Source: Pontibacter litorisediminis (GTDB lineage: Bacteria; Bacteroidota; Bacteroidia; Cytophagales; Hymenobacteraceae). Taken from it: DNA of 64,000 nt. The translations under genes and the position numbers were made by a program. Below the pieces are notes generated by a model. The model saw only the letters and a list, made by a program, of their open reading frames with translations, was not told the origin of the DNA and searched no databases. The stretch spans positions 682,001 through 746,000 of the forward strand of contig NZ_JARDUA010000003.1 of the NCBI RefSeq assembly GCF_029360645.1. The letters are read 5' to 3'. Positions 51,912 through 62,800 of the stretch are shown here, piece after piece; position 1 is the first letter of the stretch, and each line of letters begins with the position of its first letter.

Positions 51912-52859
51912 ATGAAGAATTACATCCTTATATTTTGCTTTCTGCTCGTAGGTTCGGTAGCTGTGGCACAGCAGAAGGCGCTTTACAGCCAGTACATGAC
52001 CAACTACTATCTCCTGAACCCGGCTGTGGCCGGGGTGGAGAAAGACTGGAACATAAAGGCCGGCTACCGCAACCAGTGGACAGGTTTTGAGGGGGCTCCC
52101 CAAACTTATTACCTAAGTGCCGAGACGGCTTTGTTTAAACGCACCATCGGAAGGCGCAAGTCCATGCCTTACCACGGTGCCGGCGGCTATATATACACAG
52201 ATAAGACAGGCCCTGTCTCACAAACAGGTTTGCTGCTGTCGTATGCTTACCATGTGCCGCTAAACAGGAGTTTATACTTGTCTTCGGGAGTGTTTGCCGG
52301 GGTGCAGCAGTATAAGTTCGACGAGAATAAGATTCACCTGGCAGATGGCTCCAACGAGCGCGACCCGGTAACTCAACAGGGAAGTATAAATGCCTTTATG
52401 CCGGATCTGAGCGTGGGCACTTACCTGCACTCCGAGGAGTTCTTTGTGGGGGCATCCTTATTCCAGGTGCTGGGCAACAGGATCACCAAGAACAGAGGAA
52501 TTGAGGACCCTGCCCGCCTGTCGCGCCACTTGTTTGTGTCGGGAGGGTACAACTTCGATGTGAATAGAAACATTACGGTTACGCCTTCCGTGCTGCTGAA
52601 GTACGTGAACCCGGCCCCCATACAGGCTGACTTTAACGTGCGGGGAGAGTATCACTTTACCAAGCGCCGCAAAACAGTGTATGATGACATGGTGTGGGCA
52701 GGTATCTCCTATAGAACTCAGGACGCCATCGTTGGTTTGGTAGGTGTGCAGTTTAAAGAGCAGTACCGCCTGAGCTATACCTACGATATCACCGTGTCGC
52801 CGATGCGCCACCACAGCGCCGGTTCTCATGAGATCGTACTTGGCTTCCGGATGCCATAG
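51912..52859 (+). CDS. PorP/SprF-family outer-membrane protein, partner of the SprB-like protein
   Basis: A 315-residue protein with signal peptide NYILIFCFLLVGSVAVAQ, the family start ALYSQYMTNYYLLNPAVAG, GYRNQWTGFEGAPQTYYLS, beta-strands throughout and SHEIVLGFRMP at the end. It is shorter than the homologue at 27189 and lacks its Gly/Arg-rich insertion. Position directly after the giant type B cargo gene matches sprB-sprF of Flavobacterium johnsoniae, where SprF is needed for SprB to reach the surface. A perfect 52-bp palindrome ends the operon. Confidence 0.92.
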   Translation: MKNYILIFCFLLVGSVAVAQQKALYSQYMTNYYLLNPAVAGVEKDWNIKAGYRNQWTGFEGAPQTYYLSAETALFKRTIGRRKSMPYHGAGGYIYTDKTGPVSQTGLLLSYAYHVPLNRSLYLSSGVFAGVQQYKFDENKIHLADGSNERDPVTQQGSINAFMPDLSVGTYLHSEEFFVGASLFQVLGNRITKNRGIEDPARLSRHLFVSGGYNFDVNRNITVTPSVLLKYVNPAPIQADFNVRGEYHFTKRRKTVYDDMVWAGISYRTQDAIVGLVGVQFKEQYRLSYTYDITVSPMRHHSAGSHEIVLGFRMP

Positions 52860-52871
52860 TGAGAGTTTAGT

Positions 52872-52923
52872 AGTATAAAAGAGAAGAGCCAGTGCAATTG
52901 CACTGGCTCTTCTCTTTTATACT
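52872..52923. terminator. Perfect 52-bp palindrome, bidirectional terminator
   Basis: Two 26-base arms without a spacer, centred between 52897 and 52898 (GTGCAATTGCAC at the centre), ending on both sides in the AGTATAAAA word. It lies 13 bp after the SprF-like stop. Confidence 0.9.
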
Positions 52924-53052
52924 TTCTCTGGCACAAGTATCCATACTCAGACTGGTATAAGCTTCCGCTTGTGCCTTTGCCTCTTTCCTGGCGCAAGTCT
53001 CCAGACTTGTGTCCTACTATGGTGTCGGGTCTGTGACTCGACTGGCTCGCAG

Positions 53053-53326
53053 AGCCATACCTTATACTTGGGCTATACGTTATACTTCTCTGGCGCAAGC
53101 GTCCGCTTGTGCCGCTCTTAGCTGCTGCTTTCTGCCACAGGAAGCAAGCTATTCTTACTAGCTGCCGTTCATCCTCAGTCTTACAACCTGAATTGTTGCA
53201 TCTCTGGCTTTGGTGCTCTCAAGCCCGAGAGGGCTCGTCCTCGGGCATCGCGCTGTGTTCCCTCCTGCGCCAGGGCGCTGCCCTTCGGGCACCGGATCTC
53301 ACAAGGCGCTCAACCCAAGGACTGGA
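53053..53326 (-). repeat. Dispersed ~280-bp noncoding repeat, copy B
   Basis: Its reverse complement aligns end to end with 37938-38228 (copy A), including the palindrome and the following AGTATA words. The orientation is opposite to copy A, 15 kb away. Confidence 0.7.
53092..53113. repeat. GGCGCAAGCG-type palindrome, copy 2
   Basis: GGCGCAAGCG then TC then CGCTTGTGCC, one G-T mismatch. It lies inside dispersed repeat copy B at the equivalent place to 38167-38188. A second diverged unit is at 52990-53014. Confidence 0.65.
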
Positions 53327-53485
53327 AACAGTTTTCGATAGCCTCTGCCTTTGCTATGGGACAAGTATAACTCCCCTCCTTGGACTACCGAGAACGCGAG
53401 TTCGAAGGTAGCGAGCGTAGCTTTGAGAGGCAGGGGTGGTTGGACCCGGTACTATAGGAAGCTCCCTCCCCTGTTCTTAGGGAAA

Positions 53486-53517
53486 GGTTGGGGAGGGGTG
53501 AATTCCCCTCCCCAACC
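53486..53517 (-). terminator. Terminator of the M14 peptidase gene
   Basis: GGTTGGGGAGGGG (53486-53498), loop TGAATT, CCCCTCCCCAACC (53505-53517): a perfect 13-bp stem three bases after the stop, followed on the minus strand by TTTCCC. Confidence 0.8.
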
Positions 53518-53520
53518 ATC

Positions 53521-56118
53521 TTAATGGGCATCCTCTTCTGCGCGGGCAGAGCTGCCGCTGATGATCTGGCCGAAGAAGATGCTGTTCAGGAACAGCTTGT
53601 TGGTGCCGTACCAGAAGGCGCGGAAATTCGGGTTGTCCGGCATGGCGATCACCTTGCCTGCTCCCAACGCCGATACATCCACGGCCGCCGTGTTCTTCAC
53701 TTTCTCCAGGTTTGGCTTCGAAATGTAGCCAGCCATGAGCGGATTAGCAGTATACATCACCGGGTTGGCGTAAGGGCTCTTCGAGCGCTCCATAAACAAC
53801 GCGTTGCTGCGGAAGATCGGCAGTTGGGCATCGGTGTAGCCGTAGGCCAGCGGGTGTGTCAGGTCGAGCGTGGTCTCAAAAATAGCTCCTCCAATCACCT
53901 GTGCTCCCTCGCTGTTGGCCATATCGGCGTATGCTTTCTGCGCAGCTGCGTTAGCCTGAGCCTCTCCGTTTTTGAACGTGATGTTGCCAATGCCGTTATC
54001 GGAGAGCCATTTTGCGGCTGTGCCCATACCTATCACTGTGCCGCCCCGTTGCACCCAGCTGCGTAGCTTGTCTTTGGAGATGCTGCTGTACGAGCCCTCT
54101 GCCATCACCAGCACGTTATACTTGTCTATGGATGCGCGGTTAAAATCATTTGTTTTGATGAGCACCGGACGCATGCCGAAACGATCGTCCATCAGGTGCC
54201 AGGCTTCGCCAGCGTCATAGCTATTCACGCCATCACCGATCAGCATCATAATCTTGGGCTGCTCCAGGCTACGCATCATCGGGCTGCCCAATTTTATGCC
54301 CTGCGGCGTGAAGCCGGTGTTCATGGCGTATACTTTCAGGGCATTTTGCTGCGCTACTTCCTGCAGCACCTGGTGCAGCTCCTCGGCATTCACTCTTTGC
54401 CCGGCCACAGGTATCAGGATGGTGCCATAGTCGTACTGCTTGCCATCGGGAGTGCTGAACTTGTCGGTGGCCACACGCGTCGCAATACCGCGGTCCATCA
54501 GTTGGTTAAGAGCACGCGGGGCATAGTAGCCGTGCCACTCAAAGGTATAAGCGTAGTCGCTTTTGCCGCCTATCACTTCGCCGTCCGGGAAAGACAGGTC
54601 TTCTACCTTCTGGCCCAGCTGGTTGCCCTTAAAGTTACGGGAGGAGAGGGCGGCGTGCTCCAGGTCAAAGGCAAGCGGGAAGGTCCAGGCCGAGATGTCG
54701 TAGAAAAGGCTATCCTGAAAAGTGGTGCGCTTCTCAAACATTGCCTCAATCAGCCTGTGCTGCGGCTGCTCCGTCGGGATGACATAGGCGTTCTCCGGCG
54801 TATAGGTGACCCCGTTGATCGTCATGTTTTCCTTCGGGCGGTACACGTCGATCTGGTGCTGCTTGATGATCTCAGCCAGGTGGTACGCACGCGCTTTGTC
54901 CTTTTCCGATCCGAACACATACGCTTTGGTCTTCGCCTGCTTCGCCTCATTGAGGGCGTTCTTATAGAAGTCGCGCTGGTGCGCCAGCAGCTCCTCGCGC
55001 ATGGCCTGCGCCGCCTCCAGGGTAGAGAGGGTGGTGGTGAACTGGTTTCTGATGGTGAACGGGAAAGTCAGCACGCCATTTACGCTCTCCTGCGCATGGC
55101 CGCGGGAGCTGGCCTGCTCAAACAGGATCCCCACGGCTCCGTTCACATCCGGGTAAGTGGAGCCTTTGCCGTAGTAGAAGTCGTCGTAGCTTTCCTCGGT
55201 GTAGTAAAAGGAGCCGATCTTATCGAGTGCCTTGGCGTGGTAGGTGCCGATCTTCTGCGTCAGTTTAAAGTTGCTCTCCGGCGTGAGCGGGTTGTTGCGG
55301 CTTGGGATACCCGGCTGAAAGAAGAAGGTCGCGTTGGTGCCCATCTCGTGGTGGTCCGTCAGCACGTTCGGCTTCCACTCGTGGAACTTGGCCAGCCTGC
55401 CTTTCGACTCCGGGTGCTGCAGCGGCAGCCAGTCGCGGTTCAGGTCGAACCAATAGTGGTTGGTGCGGCCGCGCGGCCACACTTCGTCAAATTCAGCACT
55501 GTTGTTGTCGGTGATCAGGTTCTTGCTGCGGTGCGAGTTTACCCAGCTGGCAAAGCGGTTCATCCCGTCCGGGTTAATGGATGGGTCGAGAAGTATAATC
55601 GTCTCGTCCAGCAGTTTCTCTATTTCCGGCCCCTGCGCGGCGGCCAGGTGGTACACGGCCAGCAGTGAGGCATTGCTGCCGCTGGGCTCGTTGCCGTGCA
55701 CGCTGTAACCCATCCATACCACGGCCGGCATCTCCTTCAGATTCAACTTCCCTGATTCGGCAGGATTGGTGAGCTGCACATGCTGCTGCTTCAGCTGCTC
55801 TATGTTCTGGTGGTTCTTGGGCGAGGTGATGGTGAGCAGGTACAGCGGCCGGTTTTCGTGGGTGCGGCCATACTCTGTCATCGTGATGCGGTCGGAGAGG
55901 GAGGCCATCTGCCGCATGAACATCACCAACTGGTCGTGGCTCGCGTGCCACTCGCCCACGTTGTAACCCAAAATATCTTTAGGGGTTGGAATGCTGCTGT
56001 TGTAGGTTACCTCGGTTGGCAGGTAGTAAGAGAGCGGAGCCTCGGTTTGCTGCGCCACTGCTACCGGACCAAGGCCCAGCATGGCCGCTACAGCGATTAC
56101 GCGTAGGTTTTTCTTCAT
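53521..56118 (-). CDS. Exported M14-family zinc carboxypeptidase
   Basis: An 865-residue exported peptidase: signal peptide LRVIAVAAMLGLGPVAVAQ, then an M14 domain. Zinc ligands are in SVHGNEPSG (near residue 140) and DHHEMGTNA. The substrate arginine/asparagine region is FDLNRDW, and the catalytic Glu is in GILFEQASSRG. Residues about 390-865 form a long C-terminal part, including a glutamine-amidotransferase-like segment (KIMMLIGDGVNSYDAGEAWHLMD, in part). The domain order fits a large Bacteroidota M14 group of unknown substrate. It runs divergently from the giant gene at 56815. Confidence 0.92.
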   Translation of the reverse strand: MKKNLRVIAVAAMLGLGPVAVAQQTEAPLSYYLPTEVTYNSSIPTPKDILGYNVGEWHASHDQLVMFMRQMASLSDRITMTEYGRTHENRPLYLLTITSPKNHQNIEQLKQQHVQLTNPAESGKLNLKEMPAVVWMGYSVHGNEPSGSNASLLAVYHLAAAQGPEIEKLLDETIILLDPSINPDGMNRFASWVNSHRSKNLITDNNSAEFDEVWPRGRTNHYWFDLNRDWLPLQHPESKGRLAKFHEWKPNVLTDHHEMGTNATFFFQPGIPSRNNPLTPESNFKLTQKIGTYHAKALDKIGSFYYTEESYDDFYYGKGSTYPDVNGAVGILFEQASSRGHAQESVNGVLTFPFTIRNQFTTTLSTLEAAQAMREELLAHQRDFYKNALNEAKQAKTKAYVFGSEKDKARAYHLAEIIKQHQIDVYRPKENMTINGVTYTPENAYVIPTEQPQHRLIEAMFEKRTTFQDSLFYDISAWTFPLAFDLEHAALSSRNFKGNQLGQKVEDLSFPDGEVIGGKSDYAYTFEWHGYYAPRALNQLMDRGIATRVATDKFSTPDGKQYDYGTILIPVAGQRVNAEELHQVLQEVAQQNALKVYAMNTGFTPQGIKLGSPMMRSLEQPKIMMLIGDGVNSYDAGEAWHLMDDRFGMRPVLIKTNDFNRASIDKYNVLVMAEGSYSSISKDKLRSWVQRGGTVIGMGTAAKWLSDNGIGNITFKNGEAQANAAAQKAYADMANSEGAQVIGGAIFETTLDLTHPLAYGYTDAQLPIFRSNALFMERSKSPYANPVMYTANPLMAGYISKPNLEKVKNTAAVDVSALGAGKVIAMPDNPNFRAFWYGTNKLFLNSIFFGQIISGSSARAEEDAH

Positions 56119-56814
56119 GAGTAAGGGTGAGGAATAGGTTAGATGTTTGGTTATACCTGCAATTTCCTGTTTTGCGGAGGCTTTTGCAAGTATAAAAATA
56201 GCTTGCCGTTGACACTTGAGAACTTAGAATTATGGTCAGGCCTTACAAGTAAGTATGGCTTCTTCTGCTGAAAATGCTGCTTATAAATACTGTCGTTTTT
56301 GTCCAATTTTTAGCTACGGGATTTAGCTATTTTATCTCTGCAGCGCAATAAGGAGGTTTTGTGTCTATGCTCTACTAGTTAAGAAGCTTCTATAATAGTG
56401 CAATTCTATAAGTTTATATATAAAATATTAGATAAATAGTGGTAGTTGAATGTAACTATTTATAAGCAATAGGGTATATGTTCTTTAAATAGTAAAACAA
56501 ACTATAGGAAAAGATCAGTTATGACTATGGATTTAGCTTTACACTATAGGCGTGGTGCCCCATAAGGCTCCAGGTATTGTGAAGTAGCCATGATAATACG
56601 CATTTCCCACGCTCCTTCAGCCACCTAACAAAGGTTAATGTGATTTAACCTATCTGCAATAGGGTTTTAGCTGCCTTTGGCGGTTGATTAACCTATTGCC
56701 CAGCCATGTTTTGCCCTACTGTAAAGTATCCAGACTTTCGTTTCACCTGACCCAATCGATCAACCAAGGCCAAAGCGACACAGCCTTAAACCCAAACCTT
56801 ATCCCCTAAGTTTT
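56119..56814. other. A+T-rich divergent intergenic region, 696 bp
   Basis: It separates the M14 gene (minus) and the third giant gene (plus). It has low-complexity A/T stretches (56400-56470) and no exact TAnnTTTG with a proper -33. A weak candidate is TTTTG near 56709 with GACTTTCG about 20 bases later. No RNA gene seen. Confidence 0.45.
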
Positions 56815-59800
56815 ATGAAACAAAGTTTTACCCAATTGATTGCGCAGGCAGTGCAAGCCCGGCGTGTTCTCATTTCATCCTTAGCAGTGGTCATGTTATT
56901 GGCTGCTGCTGTTTATGTTTATGCCGCTGTCGGTGTGACAGTAACAGGCGGAGCAACTTTCCCCATTTCTGCCGATTTAGCTGCGAACGCAACGCAGTCT
57001 ACGCCTGGTTATACTTTGGTGGGAGATATTAATATCACTGAAGAGTCTGCTGGTGATGTGTCTGCAAGTGGCAACATCGTGTTAACTGCACCAACCGGTT
57101 GGAGATTTAGAACAGGTGCAACCGCTAGTGTAGAACTTGCACCAGGAGAAACTGGAGGCAATAATAGTGCAAGTATAAGTGTTGGGACTCCCGTAACGTC
57201 TGGGGATGGCTCTCAAATTACGATCCCACTTACATACAGTAATAACAATAAAAGGGAAAGAATAGTCATAAGTGGTGTTGCTGTTCAGGCCTTAAACGGA
57301 GGCAACATACCTGGTACTGGAAGTATAGCAATTAGTGCGGCGAATGGTGCAGTGGTTTCTGGTTTACCTGCGACGGTTAGCAAGGCTCTATCACAAAGCC
57401 CGGGAGCCATTAGAAGTTTAGCTTTCCGGGTTCAGCCACCCACAGTTGACGTTGGTGCAGCTATGTCACCTGCGCCTCGTGTAGCTGTAGTAGATCAATT
57501 TGGCAACACTGTTACGAGCGTCAATACAGGTACTATTGGTCTGGTACTTTCCGGAACACCAAACACAGCCCTAATTAATCCTTCCTCCGGTGCTACAGCT
57601 TCTATTACAAATGGAGTTGCTATATTCAATAGTATCAGAATAGATGAGGGGGGAACCTTTCAATTGCTTGCTACTTATTCTGGAAACTCTAGTGCGCAGG
57701 GTACAAGTAACCCCTTTACAGTAAATAACCTTACACCAACTGTCTCCAGTGCACTACCCTGTATAACGGCAGGTAGCACCCAGAGAACTGTAACGGTTAC
57801 AGGCACAAACTTTGTACGTGGGTCTGTGGTCAGAATAAACGGTGCTAGCAGAACAACAACCTATGTAAGTTCTACTTCGCTTTCTGCAACACTACTGTCT
57901 GAAGATGTAAATACGGCACGAACTCTAAGTGTAACCGTATTTAACCCAACACCAGCTGGCGGCTCATCTAATGCGGTGGACTTTGTGATTCATCCGGTTT
58001 ATGAAGCAAGCGGAATAACAGGCGATACGGAGGTTTGTGAAGGTGCGCAAGATGTTACTTACTCGGTTGCAAACATAGCGGGGGCAACCTTTAACTGGCA
58101 GGTTGGCCCTGGAGCAACTATAGTTTCAGGGGGAACATCAAATACTATTACAGTTAGGTTTGGTAGCACAGCTTCTACAGTAAATATCTCAGTGCAGGCT
58201 TTAAATGCCTGTGGTGTAGCAGGACCATCCTCAAATCTTCCGGTTACTGTAACTCCCTACCCTACAGGAATAAGCGCAGGCCCAACAGAAGGAGTATTTT
58301 TCTGCACCGGGCAGTCAGCCACCTTGGGTTCCGGAGAGCCTGCAGTAGCTGGCTACACGTATAGCTGGTCCCCAGTTACAGGCTTGTCAGATCCAACCGA
58401 TCCCAATCCTACGGTTTCATTAACGAACAGCACCTCAGTTGCTGAATTTTATACTTATACCTTAACCGTTACAAACGGCGAGGCCGAGTGTGCCGTGACA
58501 GACCAGGTAACAGTTACTGTTTACCCTGAACTGGTTATAGCAGCTGATGATGTCGAGCCAGTATGTATAGGAAATAGCATCGAATTAAGAGTAACGGGGA
58601 GCCCTAGCTATACTTACGCCTGGACCGGCCCTAATGGCTTTACATCTACCGAGCAAAATCCTATTATTCCCAATGCCACAGAAGATAATGAAGGTACTTA
58701 CACGGTATTGGTTACAAACCAGCAAGGCTGCCAGGCTACAGCAGAAGTAGATGTTGACATAGCGCCGCTACCTACTGCCAATGCTGGACCTGACCAGCGT
58801 TTGTGTACACAGGGGGCTTCCACTTCGTTTACAGTAACAGGTATCCCCTCTGCCGGCGCGGCTGGCGAGTGGAGTGTGGTAGCAGGTACTGCCACTATCG
58901 CTTCTGAGACATCGCTTGAAACAGAAGTAAGTGTTACCAGTGCCAGTGCTACTTTAAGGTTTACCGCTGAGACACCGGATGGATGCCAGGCATTCGATGA
59001 TGTGGTGCTGACAGTGGACCCTCTTCCTGTGGTTACACTAGCACCATTCGGTGATATATGCGAGAGCGATCCGTCGTTTACACTGACTGGTGGCTTGCCG
59101 GCAGGTGGTACCTATTCAGGCCCGGGCGTGGCAAACGGCGTATTTAGCCCTGCAGCCGCTGGTGGTGATGGCACTTACACTATAACTTATACTTACAGAA
59201 ATGGCAACGGCTGTGAGAACTCAGCCGCCCGAACAATAACAGTTAAGCCGCAGCCGGTGGTATCCGTTACTCCGGATACAGAAATATGCGCGGGGGAAAG
59301 CATCACGTTAACGGCCAGTGGAGCCACAACCTATCGTTGGGAACCAGCGGCGGGCCTTAGCGCTACTACGGGAGCATCTGTAACGGCCAGCCCAACGCAA
59401 ACAACAACCTATACTGTGTATGGTACAACCAATGGCTGTGAGTCAGTGGCACAAACTGTTACAGTTACGGTAAATCCGCTTCCGGTCGTAACAATTACAC
59501 CTACTGGCCCAACTGAGTTCTGCCCTGAGAATTATGTAGAACTCCGTGCCGTTGAGAACTCTACGTATACTTATGCTTGGTTTAGAACCGGCAACAGCAC
59601 TTCAGTGGGCTCAGCAAGCTCTTACCAAGCTACAGAAACAGGCAGCTACTATGTAACCATTACTACCGATAAAGGCTGTACGCTTACATCAGAGACAGTG
59701 GCAGTAAAAGTGGCCAATGTGCCTACTGTGGCTACTATAACCACTACTGGTGCTACTACATTCTGCGAGGGTGGCTCGGTGCTCTTCGGTGCTAACCAGG

Positions 59801-62800
59801 CACCGCCCGGACAGACATATGTATATGAGTGGGAGCGTAGTACGGATGGTGTGAACTTCACAACGATTGAAGGTGAAATTTCCAGAACCTATGAGGCCGA
59901 AGAGACTGGTTTCTACAGAGTACTTGTAAGTAATACGGTGGAGGCAGATGAAGATACGGAGCAGTGTACGAAGATATCAGAAGCTGTACAGGTAACGGTA
60001 CTGCCACAGCCAACGGCAGATATTACTTCAAGCAGCGAAACACAGTGTAGAACCGAAAGTGGTGCCACCACCTTTACAGTAACCGGTACCTTCTCAGGAG
60101 GAACTGCTGCCTGGACATCCAGTAATGGCAGCTTTGTAATCAGCGACAGAAGTGATGTGACAAATCCTTCAACAGAAGTAACTACTTCCACGGTTACTGT
60201 GACTGTATCTGCAGCCAATACAAGTATTGTCAACTCAACTATTACATTAAGAACCACGAATGGAGCCGCATCCTGTGATCCGGCAAGTGAATCTGTAACA
60301 CTGACAGTGCAGCCGCTGATAGCAGGAAACACTATCACAGGAACAGCTGAATACTGCCAAGGAGCAACAGCAAGTGCATTAAGCTCCGGCACTCTTACTG
60401 GCGGTAACGGCAGTTACACCTATCAGTGGCAGAGCGGTAGCAGCGCAACGGGTTCCTTCACCGATATTGATAGGGCCACTGCGGCTACCTATACTCCATC
60501 TACTGCAACAGGCGGTACCATTTACTACAGACGTGTGGTTAGATCTGGCGAGTGTTCTAATACCAGTGCAGCTTTTGCTGTAACGGTTACGCCAAGCATC
60601 ACAACCAACACCATTGCAGGTACACAGAGCTACTGCGAGAATGAACTAGCTACAGCACTAGGTGGTGCGGTTGCGGGTGGTACAGGAAACTACACTTTTC
60701 TATGGCAGCAGAGCCCGAGTGGTACTGGCTCCTGGACGAGTGCAGCGGGTACGAATAATCAGGATAGCTACACGCCATCTACAGCAACTGGAGGCACAAT
60801 TTATTACCGCCGTTTAGTTACTTCGGGAGAGTGTGCAAACAATGCAAGTAACGTGATTGCTGTAAGGGTAACTCCGGCTATCACGGCCAATGTGATTACC
60901 GGTGCTGCCACTTACTGCCAGGGCGCTACAGCCGCTGCACTAGGTGGAACGGTAACTGGAGGGGTAACTGCAAAAACATACCTGTGGGAGCAGAGCCCGA
61001 ATGGTACAAGTTCCTGGACAAGTGCAGATGGCACAAACAATCTGATCAGCTATACTCCTCCTACAACCACTGCAGGTACTGTATATTATCGCCGTGTAGT
61101 AACCTCTGAAAACTGCTCTAGCACTAGTAATGTAGTTGCTATTACCGTCACACCGTCTATCACGGCCAACACGATCTCTGGTGGCGCCACATACTGCGAG
61201 GGTGCTGTGGCAGCTGCTCTTGGAGGTACAGTTTCAGGTGGTTTGGATTCAAAAACATACCTGTGGCAGCAGAGCCCGAGCGGTACTGGCTCCTGGACGA
61301 ATGCTGCGGGTACGAATAATCAGGATAGCTACACTCCGTCTACAGCAACTGCCACTACGACGTACTACAGACGAGTGGTTAATTCTGGAGAGTGCTCCTC
61401 TACCAGTAACGTGGTGGCGGTGACCGTGACCCCAGCTATCACAGCCAATACGATTTCCGGTGCAGCAACGTATTGCCAGGGCGCCACGGCTGCTGCTTTA
61501 AGTGGTACAGTGACAGGTGGTGTGACTGCAAAAACATTCCTATGGCAACAGAGCCCGAACGGTACTGACCAATGGATCACCGCAATAGGCACAAGCAATC
61601 AGGCGAGCTACACTCCGTCTACAGCTTCTGTGGGTACTATGCACTATCGCCGTATAGTTACATCCGGAGAGTGTTCTAGCACCAGCAATGTGGTAGCTAT
61701 CAGAGTGAACTCTCCAATTGCAGGTAACCAGATTTCCGGTACACAAACTGTGTGTTCAGGTGGGGCTATAGCACCACTTGGGCAGGCAAGCGGTACCAGC
61801 TTGAGTGGTGGCAGCACGCCATACACCTATCAGTGGCAGAGCAGTACTACTTTGAACGGAACGTATACAAATGTAACTGGAGGAACCGGTGCGACCAGTG
61901 CATCCTATACTCCAGCAACTAGAACAGTTACTTCGCAAACAACGGTATATTATAAGCGAGTTGTAAATGGTGGGCAATGCTCAAGTGTCAGCAATGCAGT
62001 GTCTGTAACATTTAATCCAGTAATAGCTAGCAATACTATTTCTGGAGCACAGACTGTTTGCGCAGGTGTAGCACCTAGCCAACTTACTGGAAGTGCGCCA
62101 ACTGGTGGATCTGGAGCTTATACCTACTTATGGGAAAGCAGCACGATTTCTGCAACTGCTGGTTTTAGTGCAGCAACTGGAACGAACACTAATAGTAACT
62201 ATAGCCCAGGAGCATTGCAGCAAACTACCTGGTTCCGAAGAGTAGTCACCTCAGGAGGCTGTTCTAACACAAGTACTGCAGTTCGGGTAACTGTTACACC
62301 AATTACTACATACACGCTTGTATTAACAGCTAACCCATTCCCAGTTTGCCAGGGTGTTAATACTACTTATGTAGCTACTGTGTTGGCTAACGTTACTTCT
62401 GTTAACTACCCTGCCAATCCAAGATATGAGCAAATTACCTGGGTAGGTGGCACAGATGTATCAGACCAATTTGATTTTGATTGGTGGAAAAATGATAATA
62501 ATGATAGGGCTGAAGGCCAGACAGGTAGAACCGTAAGCTTAGCAGGTCTGTCATCAACAGATTACTATACTGTAAGAGCCGCTCCGAAAGCTGGTGCTAA
62601 CTTAGGTTGTGCTGAGTTTGTTAACAGACCTGAACTCACGCCAGGAAATCCAGGAACAGCAAAGCTTTTCTCCAACAGGATTTATCTAGGCAGACCGGAT
62701 AACTATGGCGTCTCTATTAGCAGAGTTCCAACTGGTTCTATATGCCAGGGTACATCGGTAACTTTCACAGCTACGCCAAATGCGGACTATGTAAACCTTA

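Larger units (their letters stand above)
52924..53485. other. Repeat-filled region between SprF-like gene and M14 peptidase, 562 bp
   Basis: No gene. It contains three GGCGCAAG/CTTGTGCC palindromes (52930-52975, 52990-53014, 53092-53113), dispersed repeat copy B (53053-53326), several TATACTT words, and C/G-rich strings CCCTCCCC. Confidence 0.65.

Noticed and set aside
54196..55668. Plus-strand 490-codon frame opposite the M14 peptidase
   Set aside because: The minus-strand frame has a signal peptide and the complete M14 active site, while this one is Val/Arg/Leu-rich shadow.
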